Positions 43,342 through 51,897 of a stretch of 64,000 nt of DNA are shown piece after piece; position 1 is the stretch's first letter; each line of letters begins with the position of its first letter. The translations under genes and the position numbers were made by a program. This DNA is from Solirubrum puertoriconensis. GTDB lineage: Bacteria > Bacteroidota > Bacteroidia > Cytophagales > Hymenobacteraceae. The notes under the pieces are model-generated. The model did not search any database. It had not been told where the DNA came from and saw nothing but the letters and a program-made list of their open reading frames with translations. The stretch is taken from NCBI RefSeq assembly GCF_001483135.1, contig NZ_LNAL01000008.1:868001-932000 (forward strand). The letters are read 5' to 3'.

Positions 43342-45396
43342 CTATTTCGAAGCTTGCCCGTTGGGCTTCAGGTAGCGCCCCAGCCAATCGAAAAACACCC
43401 GATTCCAGAGCACCGAGTTTTGTGGTTTCTGAATCCAGTGGCCTTCGTTGGGGAAGTACAAGAAGCGGCTCGGAATGCCGCGCAGCTGCGCCGCCCCAAA
43501 CGCTTCCATGCCTTGGTTTTCGGGTACCCGGAAGTCCTTGCCGCCGTGAATAACCAGCATGGGCGTATCCCACTGGCCCACAAACTTCTGCGGATCGAAC
43601 TCTTGGTAGCTGCGGGCTAGCTGCTTATCCCACGGCGCGCCTTTCATTTCGTACTGCGCGAAAAAGGTCTCCTCGGTGGTAGGGTACCAACTGGCCAAAT
43701 CGTAGAGGCCGGCGTGCGAGATGAACGTTTTGAAACGGCCCTGGTGATGCCCGGCCAGGTAGTACACCGAGTAGCCACCGTAGGAAGCGCCTACGCAGCC
43801 GCGGCGGTCTTTATCCACATAGGGTTCTTTGCTGATTGCGTCGATAGCCGAGAGGTAGTCGCGGATGGGCTGGCCGCCCCAGTCGCCGCTGATGGCATCG
43901 TTCCACTCGCGGCCAAAGCCGGGTAAACCGCGGCGGTTGGGCGCTACCACAATGTAGCCTTGCGCGGCCATGAGCGGGAAGTTCCAGCGGTACGAGAAGC
44001 TCTGCGTGATGGGGCTTTGCGGGCCGCCCTGGCAGTACAGCAGCGTTGGATACTTTTTGTTCGGGTCGAAATCGGGCGGGTAGATGACGTACACCTGCAT
44101 CTGCTTGCCATCGGTGGTGGCCACGCGACGGTTTTCCACTTTGCCCAGCTTCACCGCGCCCATGATGTCCTGGTTGAGCTGTGTCAGCGGGGTTTCCTTG
44201 CCGTTCTTTAAGCTTACGCGGACCACCTCGGCGGGGCTTTGCATGGTGGTGCGGTTGCAAATGGCTACATCGGCGCCGGCTAGCTCAAAGGCATTGTAGT
44301 TCTGCAGCCCCTTGGTGATTTGCCGAATCTTGCCGCCCTTACTCGGCACCGAAAACAGCTGCTCGGCGCCTTCTGCCACCGCCACGAAGTAAATCGTTTT
44401 GCCATCGGCCGACCAGCGCACGTTTCCGGCGCTCAGCTCCGAACCCTTGGTAACGTCTTCGTGCCGGCCGGTTTTCAGATCGTGCACCACAATGGCGTTC
44501 CGGTCCGACTCAAAGCCGGGGGTAGCCATGCTCAACCACGCTACGCGCGTACCATCCGGCGAAAAAACCGGCTCAATGTCGTACCCTGCCAAACCTTGCG
44601 AGAGGTTTTTGGTAGAGTTGTCGCGCAGCGAGTACAAGTAAATATCCGAGTTGGTGCTTTGGGCTTCGGCTTTGCCCATGAGCTTGCGCGAGGTGTACGC
44701 CAGCAAGTAGCCATCGGGCGAAAACGCTAGCTGTTCCGAGCCGGCCAGCGGGCGTACGGGCGCGTCGTAAGGCTCCTTGTCCAGCACATCCTTGCCGTAG
44801 CCGGTGGGCTTGCCGTCGTCGCCCAGGGGCTGAAAGAACACGTGCGAAGCCTTTTCGTCTTCCCACGAGGTCCAGTGCCGGTAAAACAAATCGTCGTAAA
44901 GCTTGGCGTCGGCCTTGGGTAGGTCGGGGTAGAGGTCCTGCAAACCGGGGCGCACCTTTACATCCTGGGTGTACAGGATGAACTTGCCGGTAGGGGCGTA
45001 CTTCAGGTTACCTAGGCTTTCGTCGCCAAATTCGCTGAGCTGTTGCTTGCCCGAGCCGTCGGGGTTCATGGCGTACAACTGCGTGCTGCCACCTTCATCC
45101 GACAAAAACGTGAGTTTGCCGTCGGGGCGCCAGTTCAGGGTGTTTTCGCTGTTGGGCGTGTTGGTCAGCTGCTTCACGGCACCTCCGGCCACTGGCACGG
45201 TGTAAATGTCGGCGTTGCCGCGGTTGGCCATCAGGTCGTAGCGCGTTGCGGTGAAGGCCACCGTTCTGCCATTCGGCGACACCTGCATTTCACCTAGGCG
45301 CCCCAAGCGCCAAAGCAGCTCGGGTGTGAGTGTTTGCTGTGCCGTTGCAGCCAAGGATACACCGACCAATAGGGTCAGCAGCAGCGGTTTTTTCAT
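43342..45396 (-). CDS. S9 family peptidase (prolyl oligopeptidase / acylaminoacyl-peptidase-like), exported
   Basis: A 684-aa protein. A signal peptide (MKKPLLLTLLVGVSLAATAQ) sends it to the periplasm. The N-terminal half is a TolB-like beta-propeller (repeated SPDG, NWRPDGKLTFLSD). The C-terminal alpha/beta-hydrolase has the triad Ser538 (GASYGGYS), Asp621 (GGKDFRVP) and His653 (NEGHWI). The family cleaves short peptides or N-acyl amino acids. The ATG at 45396 is chosen for the signal peptide; the frame opens 34 codons upstream. Confidence 0.94.
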   Translation of the reverse strand: MKKPLLLTLLVGVSLAATAQQTLTPELLWRLGRLGEMQVSPNGRTVAFTATRYDLMANRGNADIYTVPVAGGAVKQLTNTPNSENTLNWRPDGKLTFLSDEGGSTQLYAMNPDGSGKQQLSEFGDESLGNLKYAPTGKFILYTQDVKVRPGLQDLYPDLPKADAKLYDDLFYRHWTSWEDEKASHVFFQPLGDDGKPTGYGKDVLDKEPYDAPVRPLAGSEQLAFSPDGYLLAYTSRKLMGKAEAQSTNSDIYLYSLRDNSTKNLSQGLAGYDIEPVFSPDGTRVAWLSMATPGFESDRNAIVVHDLKTGRHEDVTKGSELSAGNVRWSADGKTIYFVAVAEGAEQLFSVPSKGGKIRQITKGLQNYNAFELAGADVAICNRTTMQSPAEVVRVSLKNGKETPLTQLNQDIMGAVKLGKVENRRVATTDGKQMQVYVIYPPDFDPNKKYPTLLYCQGGPQSPITQSFSYRWNFPLMAAQGYIVVAPNRRGLPGFGREWNDAISGDWGGQPIRDYLSAIDAISKEPYVDKDRRGCVGASYGGYSVYYLAGHHQGRFKTFISHAGLYDLASWYPTTEETFFAQYEMKGAPWDKQLARSYQEFDPQKFVGQWDTPMLVIHGGKDFRVPENQGMEAFGAAQLRGIPSRFLYFPNEGHWIQKPQNSVLWNRVFFDWLGRYLKPNGQASK

Positions 45397-45502
45397 GGGA
45401 AGTGGGAGGGAGCGGGTTGACAACGGCAAGGTAGGCATGCGGCGCCTAGGTGCAGAAGGTGCAATGGGCAAAACAGGCAGCGCTTTTTCGGAGGGCATAA
45501 AA

Positions 45503-45545
45503 AAGCCCCGCTGCGCGGCTTCTGAAAAGCCAAGCAGCGGGGCTT
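45503..45545. terminator. Terminator between receptor and peptidase genes
   Basis: AAGCCCCGCTG (45503-45513) pairs with CAGCGGGGCTT (45535-45545). It terminates the TonB-dependent receptor transcript, read leftwards. Confidence 0.7.
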
Positions 45546-45567
45546 GCTTACCGCGGGGTGCAGTGAG

Positions 45568-48051
45568 CTACAGCTTCACTCCAACCGAGGCAAACCACGT
45601 GCGGCCATCGGCCGGCAGCAGGCCGGGGCCGGGGTAGCCGCCAGCACGGCGCGTGAAGTAGTACTTGTTGAAAACGTTGTTGACGCCGCCGCGCAGGGTA
45701 AAGCGTTTGGCAAAGCGGTACGTGGCTGATACATCCGTAACGGAGTAGCCTGGCACGCGGCCGGTAGTGGCGGCAGCGTTGGGCAGTACGGTGTTGTTGG
45801 CATCGGCAAACACGGCCGAAACGCGCGTGAGCTGGGCCGTGGCCGAGAAGCCGCGGTGCGCAAACGTGCCCCCAAAGCGGTGCGTGTACTTAGGCGCGTA
45901 CTCCACCCGGTTGTTTTTCAGGTCGCCTTCCTGAATGCCGCCATTTGCCAGCGTAGCCGTGCGCAGTTGGGTGTAGCGGGCATCTACCAGCGCCGACGAG
46001 GCAAACACATCGAAGTGCGGCCGGGTTTGGTCGCCGGTAAGGGCATGAATCAGGTCGAGCTCCACGTAAGCCTCCACGCCCTTGTGCACGCTGGTGCCAA
46101 TGTTGGTGCGGAATTGCTGCGTTTGGCCGGCCGTGCCACCGGGTACCGGGCGTCGGAGCGTGCCGATGCGGTCGTCGTAGCGCAACCAGAATGCGTCTAC
46201 ATCAAAAGTCAGCACATTGGCCCACGTGCCGCGGTAGCCTACTTCGGCATTGAAGCCGTTCGAGTCGCGCAGGTTGGAGTCAATCACGTCCGACGTAGCC
46301 GGCGGGGTCAGGTCGCCGAAGGTTACCGGGCGGAATGCGCGCGAGTAGTTGGCGTACAAGCTGGTTTGCTCGCTTACGCGGTATTCGGCGCCCGCACCGT
46401 AGAGGAGTACTTCGCGGCGCGAGTTCTGCGCAACGCGGTTTTCGGAGCCGTCGGCATTTAGGCTCAGGTAGCCGCGGCCTTCGTTGTCGATAACCTCCAG
46501 GCGCAAGCCCGGCGTGAACGTGAGGCGCGAACCCAGGCGGAAAATGTTCTCGGCGAAGGCAGCGTAATTGAGGGTGCGGAAGTGCAGCTCGCGGCCAAAG
46601 CGCGGAGCTTGCAAATCGAGGTTGAAGTCGGAGGTCGTATCGCCGCGGCCTTGCTGCTGGCGCCGCAGGTTGGCACCCGCCGCGCGCAAACCTACGGCCA
46701 GCGTGTGCTGCTGGCCCAGCAAGCCGTAGTCGGTAAGCAAGCGCAACTCGGAGCCTAGGTTGCGGTACCGGTCGCGGTCGATCTGCCGGTTGGCTTGCAG
46801 GCCGGTAGCGGGCAGTACGGCATCGGGCGTGTTCACGGCACCGGTAAAGCCGATGGAGTTACGCTCGCCGAGCAAACCAAAAGTTTTCAGGCTTAGGCGG
46901 GTGCGATCGGAGAACTGGTAATCGGCCGTGAAAGCGGGCACCGTCCAGGGTGTGCTAAACCAGTTGCGGTTGCGGCTGCTGCTGCGCAATTCGCCGCGGT
47001 TAAACTGCTCGTCGGTGAGGCCGCCAGGTTGCTGAATCACGTAGCTCAGGTGGCTGATTTCGGCTCCAAGGCGCAGCTTGCTGGTAGCCTGAAAATTGAC
47101 GTTGGCGTGGGCGTTGCGTACGTTGAACTCGGAGTTGTCGCGCCAGGCGCCACCTAGGCGCTGCTGGAAGTAGCCGTAGTAGTTTACCTTGCCCACGGTG
47201 CCGCCCAGCGAGTTGAAGGAGCTAAACAAGCCGTTGTTGCCCACGGTGTTGTTCGTTTCAAACTCGATTTTTTTGTCGCGCGGGCCACGCTTCAGCTCGT
47301 AGTTCAGCAACCCGCCGAACTGCGGCCCGTATTGCAGCGAGCCACCACCCCGAATGATCTGAATGCGCTCAACCGCCTCGAGGGGCGGGTTGTAGTACGC
47401 CTCGGGGTAGCCAAACGGGTCGGAGCTAATGTCCATGCCGTTTTGGCGCGTGTTGAATTCCCAGGAGCGGTTTGGCGACAAGCCGCGCGTAGCCACGTTA
47501 ATCTGTTGACCCGAGCCGTCGCTTTCCCACACCGTTACGCCCGGCACCTTCGCAAATACCTGGCGCGAGCTGTTCATTACCAAGTTAGCATCGAGCTTGT
47601 CGAGCTGAATTACTTCGTTTTTCTTGCCAGCCGTGAGGGTGGTGCCATCTACCTCCGGCGCGAAGGGCGTTGCCTTGGCCGTAACCGTAATGCCGGCCAG
47701 TTCGCGCACGCTCTCCTCAATGGTGAGCTGCAACGAGTGGGCTTTGCCGTTTTCCAGCGTAAGGGTTTGCGTTACGGGTTTAATGCTGAGCCCGGTTACG
47801 GTAACGGTGGCTTCGCCAGCAGGCAAGCCGTACAAACGGAAGCCGCCGCGCGCATCCGTTACCGTGGAGCGGTCGTGCACGCTTACCAGCACCCCTTCAA
47901 CGGGCTGGCCGCTGCGGTCGAGCACGGTACCCGTAAGCGAAGCGCCGCGCTCCGGCCCGTTAGTGAAAACATTCGAAGTAGTATAGGTAGCAGCCAAAGC
48001 TGGCGCGGTAGCGGCTAGTAAGCAAGAGAGCAGTAAAGGTGTTGTTGACAT
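45568..48051 (-). CDS. TonB-dependent outer-membrane receptor, FecA-like, with carboxypeptidase-like N-terminus
   Basis: An 827-aa receptor for active uptake across the outer membrane. After the signal peptide (to about 22) comes a carboxypeptidase-regulatory-like domain (about 42-120; VSVHDRSTVTDARGGFRLYGLPAGEA). A plug domain follows (about 135-250; VFAKVPGVTVWESDG, RGLSPNRSWEFNTRQNG, RIQIIRGGGSLQYGPQFGGLLNYE) and a 22-strand type barrel ending in TWFASVGVKL. The plug resembles FecA, the ferric-citrate receptor, so an iron-chelate substrate is likely but not proven. No fecIR genes are adjacent. Two TAGA-N5-TCTA boxes lie upstream, supporting metal-dependent repression. Confidence 0.92.
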   Translation of the reverse strand: MSTTPLLLSCLLAATAPALAATYTTSNVFTNGPERGASLTGTVLDRSGQPVEGVLVSVHDRSTVTDARGGFRLYGLPAGEATVTVTGLSIKPVTQTLTLENGKAHSLQLTIEESVRELAGITVTAKATPFAPEVDGTTLTAGKKNEVIQLDKLDANLVMNSSRQVFAKVPGVTVWESDGSGQQINVATRGLSPNRSWEFNTRQNGMDISSDPFGYPEAYYNPPLEAVERIQIIRGGGSLQYGPQFGGLLNYELKRGPRDKKIEFETNNTVGNNGLFSSFNSLGGTVGKVNYYGYFQQRLGGAWRDNSEFNVRNAHANVNFQATSKLRLGAEISHLSYVIQQPGGLTDEQFNRGELRSSSRNRNWFSTPWTVPAFTADYQFSDRTRLSLKTFGLLGERNSIGFTGAVNTPDAVLPATGLQANRQIDRDRYRNLGSELRLLTDYGLLGQQHTLAVGLRAAGANLRRQQQGRGDTTSDFNLDLQAPRFGRELHFRTLNYAAFAENIFRLGSRLTFTPGLRLEVIDNEGRGYLSLNADGSENRVAQNSRREVLLYGAGAEYRVSEQTSLYANYSRAFRPVTFGDLTPPATSDVIDSNLRDSNGFNAEVGYRGTWANVLTFDVDAFWLRYDDRIGTLRRPVPGGTAGQTQQFRTNIGTSVHKGVEAYVELDLIHALTGDQTRPHFDVFASSALVDARYTQLRTATLANGGIQEGDLKNNRVEYAPKYTHRFGGTFAHRGFSATAQLTRVSAVFADANNTVLPNAAATTGRVPGYSVTDVSATYRFAKRFTLRGGVNNVFNKYYFTRRAGGYPGPGLLPADGRTWFASVGVKL

Positions 48052-48094
48052 AGAAAGCGGCAACGGTTGCCCGCATGAAATGGATTTCTGGCCG

Positions 48095-48122
48095 CGAAAC
48101 TAATTAGAGTGATTCTAAACAA
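48095..48122 (-). promoter_or_regulatory. Possible promoter of the TonB-dependent receptor gene
   Basis: On the minus strand, TTG (48122-48120), a 17-bp spacer and TAGTTTCG (48102-48095) resemble -33 and -7 with one mismatch. One inverted-repeat box fills the spacer. The match is weak. Confidence 0.3.
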
Positions 48123-48145
48123 CGAAATTAAATAGAATTAATCTA
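48104..48145. promoter_or_regulatory. Pair of TAGA-N5-TCTA operator-like boxes
   Basis: TTAGA-N5-TCTAA lies at 48104-48118 and TAGA-N5-TCTA at 48133-48145, centres 28 bp apart. They sit 53-95 bp upstream of the FecA-like receptor start. The form resembles inverted-repeat operators of DtxR/Fur-type metal repressors. The region is AT-rich compared with its surroundings. Confidence 0.5.
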
Positions 48146-48277
48146 AATAGTTTTTGATGCACACATGCCACAGTCGTTGAGACTCATCTCTGTACAGCAC
48201 TGATCATCGCAGCTACAGCAGCACCCTAGGTGCTCTGGTGGATAAGACCGAACTACCAGCGGAGGCAGCAAGTCATT

Positions 48278-48284
48278 TACCTTG
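48278..48284 (+). promoter_or_regulatory. Near-consensus -7 box (TACCTTG) of the LysR gene
   Basis: One T short of TAnnTTTG and only 5 nt from the ATG at 48290; possible leaderless start. Confidence 0.35.
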
Positions 48285-48289
48285 CGCCC

Positions 48290-49207
48290 ATGTCCGATTT
48301 CCGCCTTCAAGTGTTTCAGGCAGTGGCCCGCCACCTCAGCTTTACCAAGGCCGCGCAAGAGTTGTTCATCACGCAGCCGGCCGTTACCAAGCACATTCGG
48401 GAGTTGGAGCGGAGTTATGATCAGCGTCTGTTCGAGCGGCGAGGCAACCGCGTTAGCCTTACCGAAGCTGGCCAATTGCTGCTGCGCTATGCTAACCACA
48501 TAAGCGAGCTGCACCACCAACTGGCCGAGCAACTGCATACGCTGCACGATACCACTGCCGGCCGCCTACGCCTCGGGGCTAGCTCCACGCTGGCGCAGTA
48601 CGTTATACCGCCTATTCTGCCGGGGTTTCAGGCCCGTTATCCGCGCGTCGAGCTGACCATGCACATTGGCAACTCCGAGCAGATTGCCGACGCCTTGCTG
48701 CGCGGCCAAATCGACCTAGGCTTTGTGGAGGGCCAGGTTAAAAACCGCGACCTGCACTACGAACTGCTGCTCCACGACGAGCTGGTAGCCGTGCGCTGTG
48801 CTTCGGCCGGCAAAGCGCCTGTTGCGCCGCTCTCTCTCGAAGCGGTGCTGCAACATCCGCTGGTGCTGCGCGAGCGGGGCTCGGGTACGCTCGAAGTGCT
48901 GGAGTTTGCCCTGCGGGCGCAAGGCATTCGGCTGGCACAATGCCGCGCCGCCATTTACCTCGACAATACTGAAGCCATTAAATCCTACCTAGGTGCCGCG
49001 CCCGAATGCATTGGGTTTGTGTCGGTGCGGGCCATCAGTAAAGAGGTAGCTGCAGGGCAGCTTGAGGTTGTGCCCGTGCAGGAGCTGCACCTAGCCCGCC
49101 ATTTCGAGGCCGTGTGGGTTCAGGGGCAGCCGCTAATCAAAGCGGCTCAGCGTTTTCTGAGCTACGCGCACCTCGAGTTCGGTACACCTGTCAATAACTT
49201 TAAGTAA
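48290..49207 (+). CDS. LysR family transcriptional regulator
   Basis: A 305-aa regulator. The winged helix (1-60) reads FRLQVFQAVARHLSFTKAAQELFITQPAVTKHIRELE. The effector domain (about 88-295; GRLRLGASSTLAQYVIPPIL, DLGFVEGQV) has the usual LysR two-lobed fold. It precedes a YeiH-like exporter gene in the same direction, the same pairing as E. coli yeiE and yeiH, so it most likely controls that gene. TGATAA repeats (49212-49217 and 49225-49230) between the two genes could be its site. Confidence 0.93.
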   Translation: MSDFRLQVFQAVARHLSFTKAAQELFITQPAVTKHIRELERSYDQRLFERRGNRVSLTEAGQLLLRYANHISELHHQLAEQLHTLHDTTAGRLRLGASSTLAQYVIPPILPGFQARYPRVELTMHIGNSEQIADALLRGQIDLGFVEGQVKNRDLHYELLLHDELVAVRCASAGKAPVAPLSLEAVLQHPLVLRERGSGTLEVLEFALRAQGIRLAQCRAAIYLDNTEAIKSYLGAAPECIGFVSVRAISKEVAAGQLEVVPVQELHLARHFEAVWVQGQPLIKAAQRFLSYAHLEFGTPVNNFK

Positions 49208-49251
49208 TTGCTGATAAATATTATTGATAACTGTGGGGCAGGGGAGGAGCG

Positions 49252-49259
49252 TATTTTTG
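49252..49259 (+). promoter_or_regulatory. -7 box (TATTTTTG) of the YeiH gene
   Basis: A perfect TAnnTTTG. TTG at 49224-49226 lies 25 bp upstream, slightly farther than usual. Start of the gene follows at 49287. Confidence 0.45.
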
Positions 49260-49286
49260 CATACACACTCCTGCTCCCGCCCACCC

Positions 49287-50312
49287 GTGAAATTCTCCTC
49301 AGCACACCTACCTGCGGCCCCAGCCGAAGAAGATTGTAGTAGCACCGTTCGCTTTTGGCACCGCCCACTGCGGGTTTGGCAGTGGTTAATTACACCGCAA
49401 CAACTATTATTTGGCTTAGCACTGCTGCTGTGCTTAAGCCCGTGGGGCTCGGCCCCGCTTGCGCTTGCCTTAGGTCTGGCAGTGGCCTTGCTTGTAGGCA
49501 ACCCCTTTCCGGCGCAAAGCAAGCGCTACACCAGCAAGCTGCTGCAGTGGTCGGTGGTCGGGCTGGGTTTCGGGATGAACGCCCATGCCGCTTGGCAAGC
49601 AGGCCAGGAGGGGCTGCTCTTCACCGTGGCTTCAATCCTGAGTACGCTGGTAGTAGGCTACTTCGTAGGGCGCTGGCTGGGCATTGCTCGTAATACCTCG
49701 CACCTGATTGCCAGCGGCACAGCTATTTGCGGCGGCAGCGCCATTGCGGCGGTGGGCCCAGTAGTAAAAGCTTCCGACGAAGAAATGTCGGTAGCCCTAG
49801 GTACGGTGTTCGTGCTCAATGCCATTGCCTTGTTTGCCTTTCCCATCATCGGCGAAGCGCTGGGCCTTTCGCAAAACCAGTTTGGTCTGTGGGCCGCCAT
49901 TGCCATCCACGATACCAGTTCGGTGGTAGGTGCCGCCAGCCATTACGGCGACGAAGCTTTGCAAGTAGCTACCACCGTGAAGCTGGCCCGTGCCCTGTGG
50001 ATTATACCCGTTGCCCTAGGTACCGCTGCGCTGTTTCGCACCCCGGGGGCCAAGGTTAAGCTTCCGTATTTCATCCTAGGATTCGTGGGTGCCATGCTGC
50101 TGGCTACTTACGTGCCGGCGTTGCAGCCTTTTGCCGGTGTAGCAGTCAAACTCTCGAAGCTCGGGCTTACACTAACCTTGTTTCTAATCGGCGCCAGCTT
50201 ATCCAAGCAGGTTCTCAGGGCTGTAGGGCCCAAGCCCTTTATGCAAGGTGTGCTGCTATGGTTGAGTATTTCGGCCGCTTCGTTGTGGGTGATTTTGCAC
50301 GCAGTTAGCTGA
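49287..50312 (+). CDS. YeiH family putative sulfate exporter
   Basis: A 341-aa membrane protein with about 9-10 hydrophobic segments. GTAICGGSAIAAVGPVVKA near the middle is the hallmark of the YeiH/Cons_hypoth698 family. IHDTSSVVGAASHYG, LARALWIIPVAL and LGLTLTLFLIGASLS follow. The family is annotated as sulfate exporter by homology, with weak experimental support. GTG at 49287 is proposed as start, downstream of a TAnnTTTG box; a TTG at 49224 lies upstream of that box. It is preceded by the LysR regulator. Confidence 0.88.
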   Translation: MKFSSAHLPAAPAEEDCSSTVRFWHRPLRVWQWLITPQQLLFGLALLLCLSPWGSAPLALALGLAVALLVGNPFPAQSKRYTSKLLQWSVVGLGFGMNAHAAWQAGQEGLLFTVASILSTLVVGYFVGRWLGIARNTSHLIASGTAICGGSAIAAVGPVVKASDEEMSVALGTVFVLNAIALFAFPIIGEALGLSQNQFGLWAAIAIHDTSSVVGAASHYGDEALQVATTVKLARALWIIPVALGTAALFRTPGAKVKLPYFILGFVGAMLLATYVPALQPFAGVAVKLSKLGLTLTLFLIGASLSKQVLRAVGPKPFMQGVLLWLSISAASLWVILHAVS

Positions 50313-50495
50313 TACAGCTCTTCGCACGGCTTCGCTACTGCAATTGCGGACTTTTTCTGATTCGCCAGGTGTTGGTAGCTGATTGCCGCCGGGCTTCGGT
50401 TCAACCCCGAAGCCGTACCTTCGTCGGCCTTTCTCCTTTCGTTGCGTACTGCCTCAAGCAGCCACGGCAGCGAAACCCGTCTGACTCAGCTATTC

Positions 50496-51209
50496 ATGAA
50501 GCTGCCCGCATTCAAAGACCTCATCATCTACGAAGACGATAACTACATCGTCATCAATAAACCGCCGTTCCTGGCTACGCTCGACGAACGTATTGGCACC
50601 GCGCCCAACATCTTGCGCCTCGCCCGCGAGGAGTATGACGACGTGCAGGCTTGCCACCGCCTCGATAAGGAAACCTCCGGCGCTTTGGCATTGGCCAAGA
50701 ACCCCGACGCTTACCGTCACCTCTCGATGCAGTTCGAAAACCGCGAGGTGAAGAAGGTGTATCACGCCGTAAGCTGGGGCGTACACAACTACGAAGGGCT
50801 GCGCGTTGAGCGTAACATCGAAACCACTACCAAGGGCAAGGCCCGCTTGGCCGTGAGTGGCAAACCCGCCGAAACGCTTATCCGCACCCTCGAAACGTAC
50901 ACCAAGCATACGCTATTCGAGTGTTTGCCCGTAACGGGCCGCATGCACCAGATTCGTTTGCATCTGATGTACCTCGATGCGCCCATTGTGGGCGATAAGA
51001 TGTACGGCGGCGACGATTTCTACCTGTCTTCGCTCAAGCGCAAGTTCAATATGAAGCAGGGCGAAGAGGAGCAGCCGTTTATCAAGCGTTTTGCCCTGCA
51101 TGCCCGGCAACTCACCTTTACGGGGCTGGAAGGCGAAACCATCAGCGTGGAGGCCGAATACCCAAAAGACTTCCGGGTGCTGGTTGAAAACCTGCGGCAA
51201 TACAGCTAG
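50496..51209 (+). CDS. RluA-family pseudouridine synthase
   Basis: A 237-aa enzyme that converts uridine to pseudouridine in rRNA or tRNA. The catalytic Asp is in ACHRLDKETSG (about residue 60). GRMHQIRLHLMYLDAPIVGDKMYGG is the family signature further on, and FALHARQLTF closes the fold. There is no S4 domain, so it is a short RluA/RluC-like enzyme. Target uridine is unknown. It lies just before the ribosomal cluster. The ATG at 50496 is chosen because residues upstream are out of family. Confidence 0.93.
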   Translation: MKLPAFKDLIIYEDDNYIVINKPPFLATLDERIGTAPNILRLAREEYDDVQACHRLDKETSGALALAKNPDAYRHLSMQFENREVKKVYHAVSWGVHNYEGLRVERNIETTTKGKARLAVSGKPAETLIRTLETYTKHTLFECLPVTGRMHQIRLHLMYLDAPIVGDKMYGGDDFYLSSLKRKFNMKQGEEEQPFIKRFALHARQLTFTGLEGETISVEAEYPKDFRVLVENLRQYS

Positions 51210-51269
51210 ATAGGTATCTCGAGTAATGCAATGGGGCTGCGCCAATCATACAAGCTTTCAGCCACTGCA

Positions 51270-51299
51270 TTGCATATCAAGGAAAAAGCACTAATTTTG
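51270..51299 (+). promoter_or_regulatory. Promoter of the rplM-rpsI-rpsB operon
   Basis: TTG (51270-51272), 19-bp spacer, TAATTTTG (51292-51299). Both elements and the spacing match the Bacteroidota consensus TTG-N19..-TAnnTTTG. This is the best promoter in the window. The start site would be near 51305, leaving a leader of about 80 nt. Confidence 0.65.
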
Positions 51300-51310
51300 T
51301 GTCCGTTTTT

Positions 51311-51343
51311 CCCGAGCCATATGCTTTCAGCGGCTGGCTCGGG
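51311..51343 (+). ncRNA. Leader hairpin of rplM, candidate autoregulatory element
   Basis: CCCGAGCCA (51311-51319) and TGGCTCGGG (51335-51343) form a perfect 9-bp stem with a 15-nt loop. It begins about 6 nt after the predicted start site and ends 42 nt before the rplM ATG. Ribosomal protein operons often carry leader structures bound by their own products. It is a structural candidate only. Confidence 0.4.
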
Positions 51344-51385
51344 ACTGACTTGCAAATACTTACCCAACCCACAAGAAACTGATCC

Positions 51386-51838
51386 ATGGATCATCTGAGC
51401 TTTAAAACGCGCTCGGTGAACAAAGCCTCGGCCGAGAAGGCCTGGGTTATTGTTGACGCTAGCGCCGGCACGCTCGGGCGAGTAGCCAGCCAGATTGCTA
51501 ACATTCTGCGCGGCAAACACAAGCCCTCGTTCACGCCGAACGCCGATTGCGGCGACAACGTCATCGTCATCAACGCCGACAAACTGCGCGTTACTGGCCG
51601 TAAGATGACCGACAAAATCTACCTCCGCCACACCGGCTACCCCGGCGGTCAGCGCAGCATCAACCTGCGCGACAAAATGGCGAAGAACTCGGCTTCGGTT
51701 ATCGAGCACGCTGTGAAAGGCATGCTGCAAGGCAACCGCCTTGGCCGTGAGCAGTTCCGCAACCTGTTCGTGTACGCCGGTGCTGAGCACCCCCACGAGG
51801 CGCAACAGCCCACCGAGCACAAGCTCACCAACCTGTAA
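51386..51838 (+). CDS. rplM: 50S ribosomal protein L13
   Basis: A 150-aa ribosomal protein of the large subunit. AWVIVDASAGTLGRVASQIANILRGKHKPSFTPNADCGDNVIVINADKLRVTG is the typical L13 start. YPGGQRSINLRDKMAKNSASVIEHAVKGMLQ and RNLFVYAGAEHPHEAQQP complete it. It heads the operon rplM-rpsI with rpsB close behind, the usual order in Bacteroidota. The leader carries a strong promoter and a hairpin. Confidence 0.98.
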   Translation: MDHLSFKTRSVNKASAEKAWVIVDASAGTLGRVASQIANILRGKHKPSFTPNADCGDNVIVINADKLRVTGRKMTDKIYLRHTGYPGGQRSINLRDKMAKNSASVIEHAVKGMLQGNRLGREQFRNLFVYAGAEHPHEAQQPTEHKLTNL

Positions 51839-51897
51839 GAAACGACGTCGCCCTTCATCCATAAGGGCCGCGTTTTCATCGATTGATTGTTCAACTC

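Noticed and set aside
49201-49260. TGATAA repeats between LysR and YeiH genes as a firm LysR site
   Set aside because: Two copies 13 bp apart in an AT-rich gap are weak evidence; mentioned only in the LysR entry.
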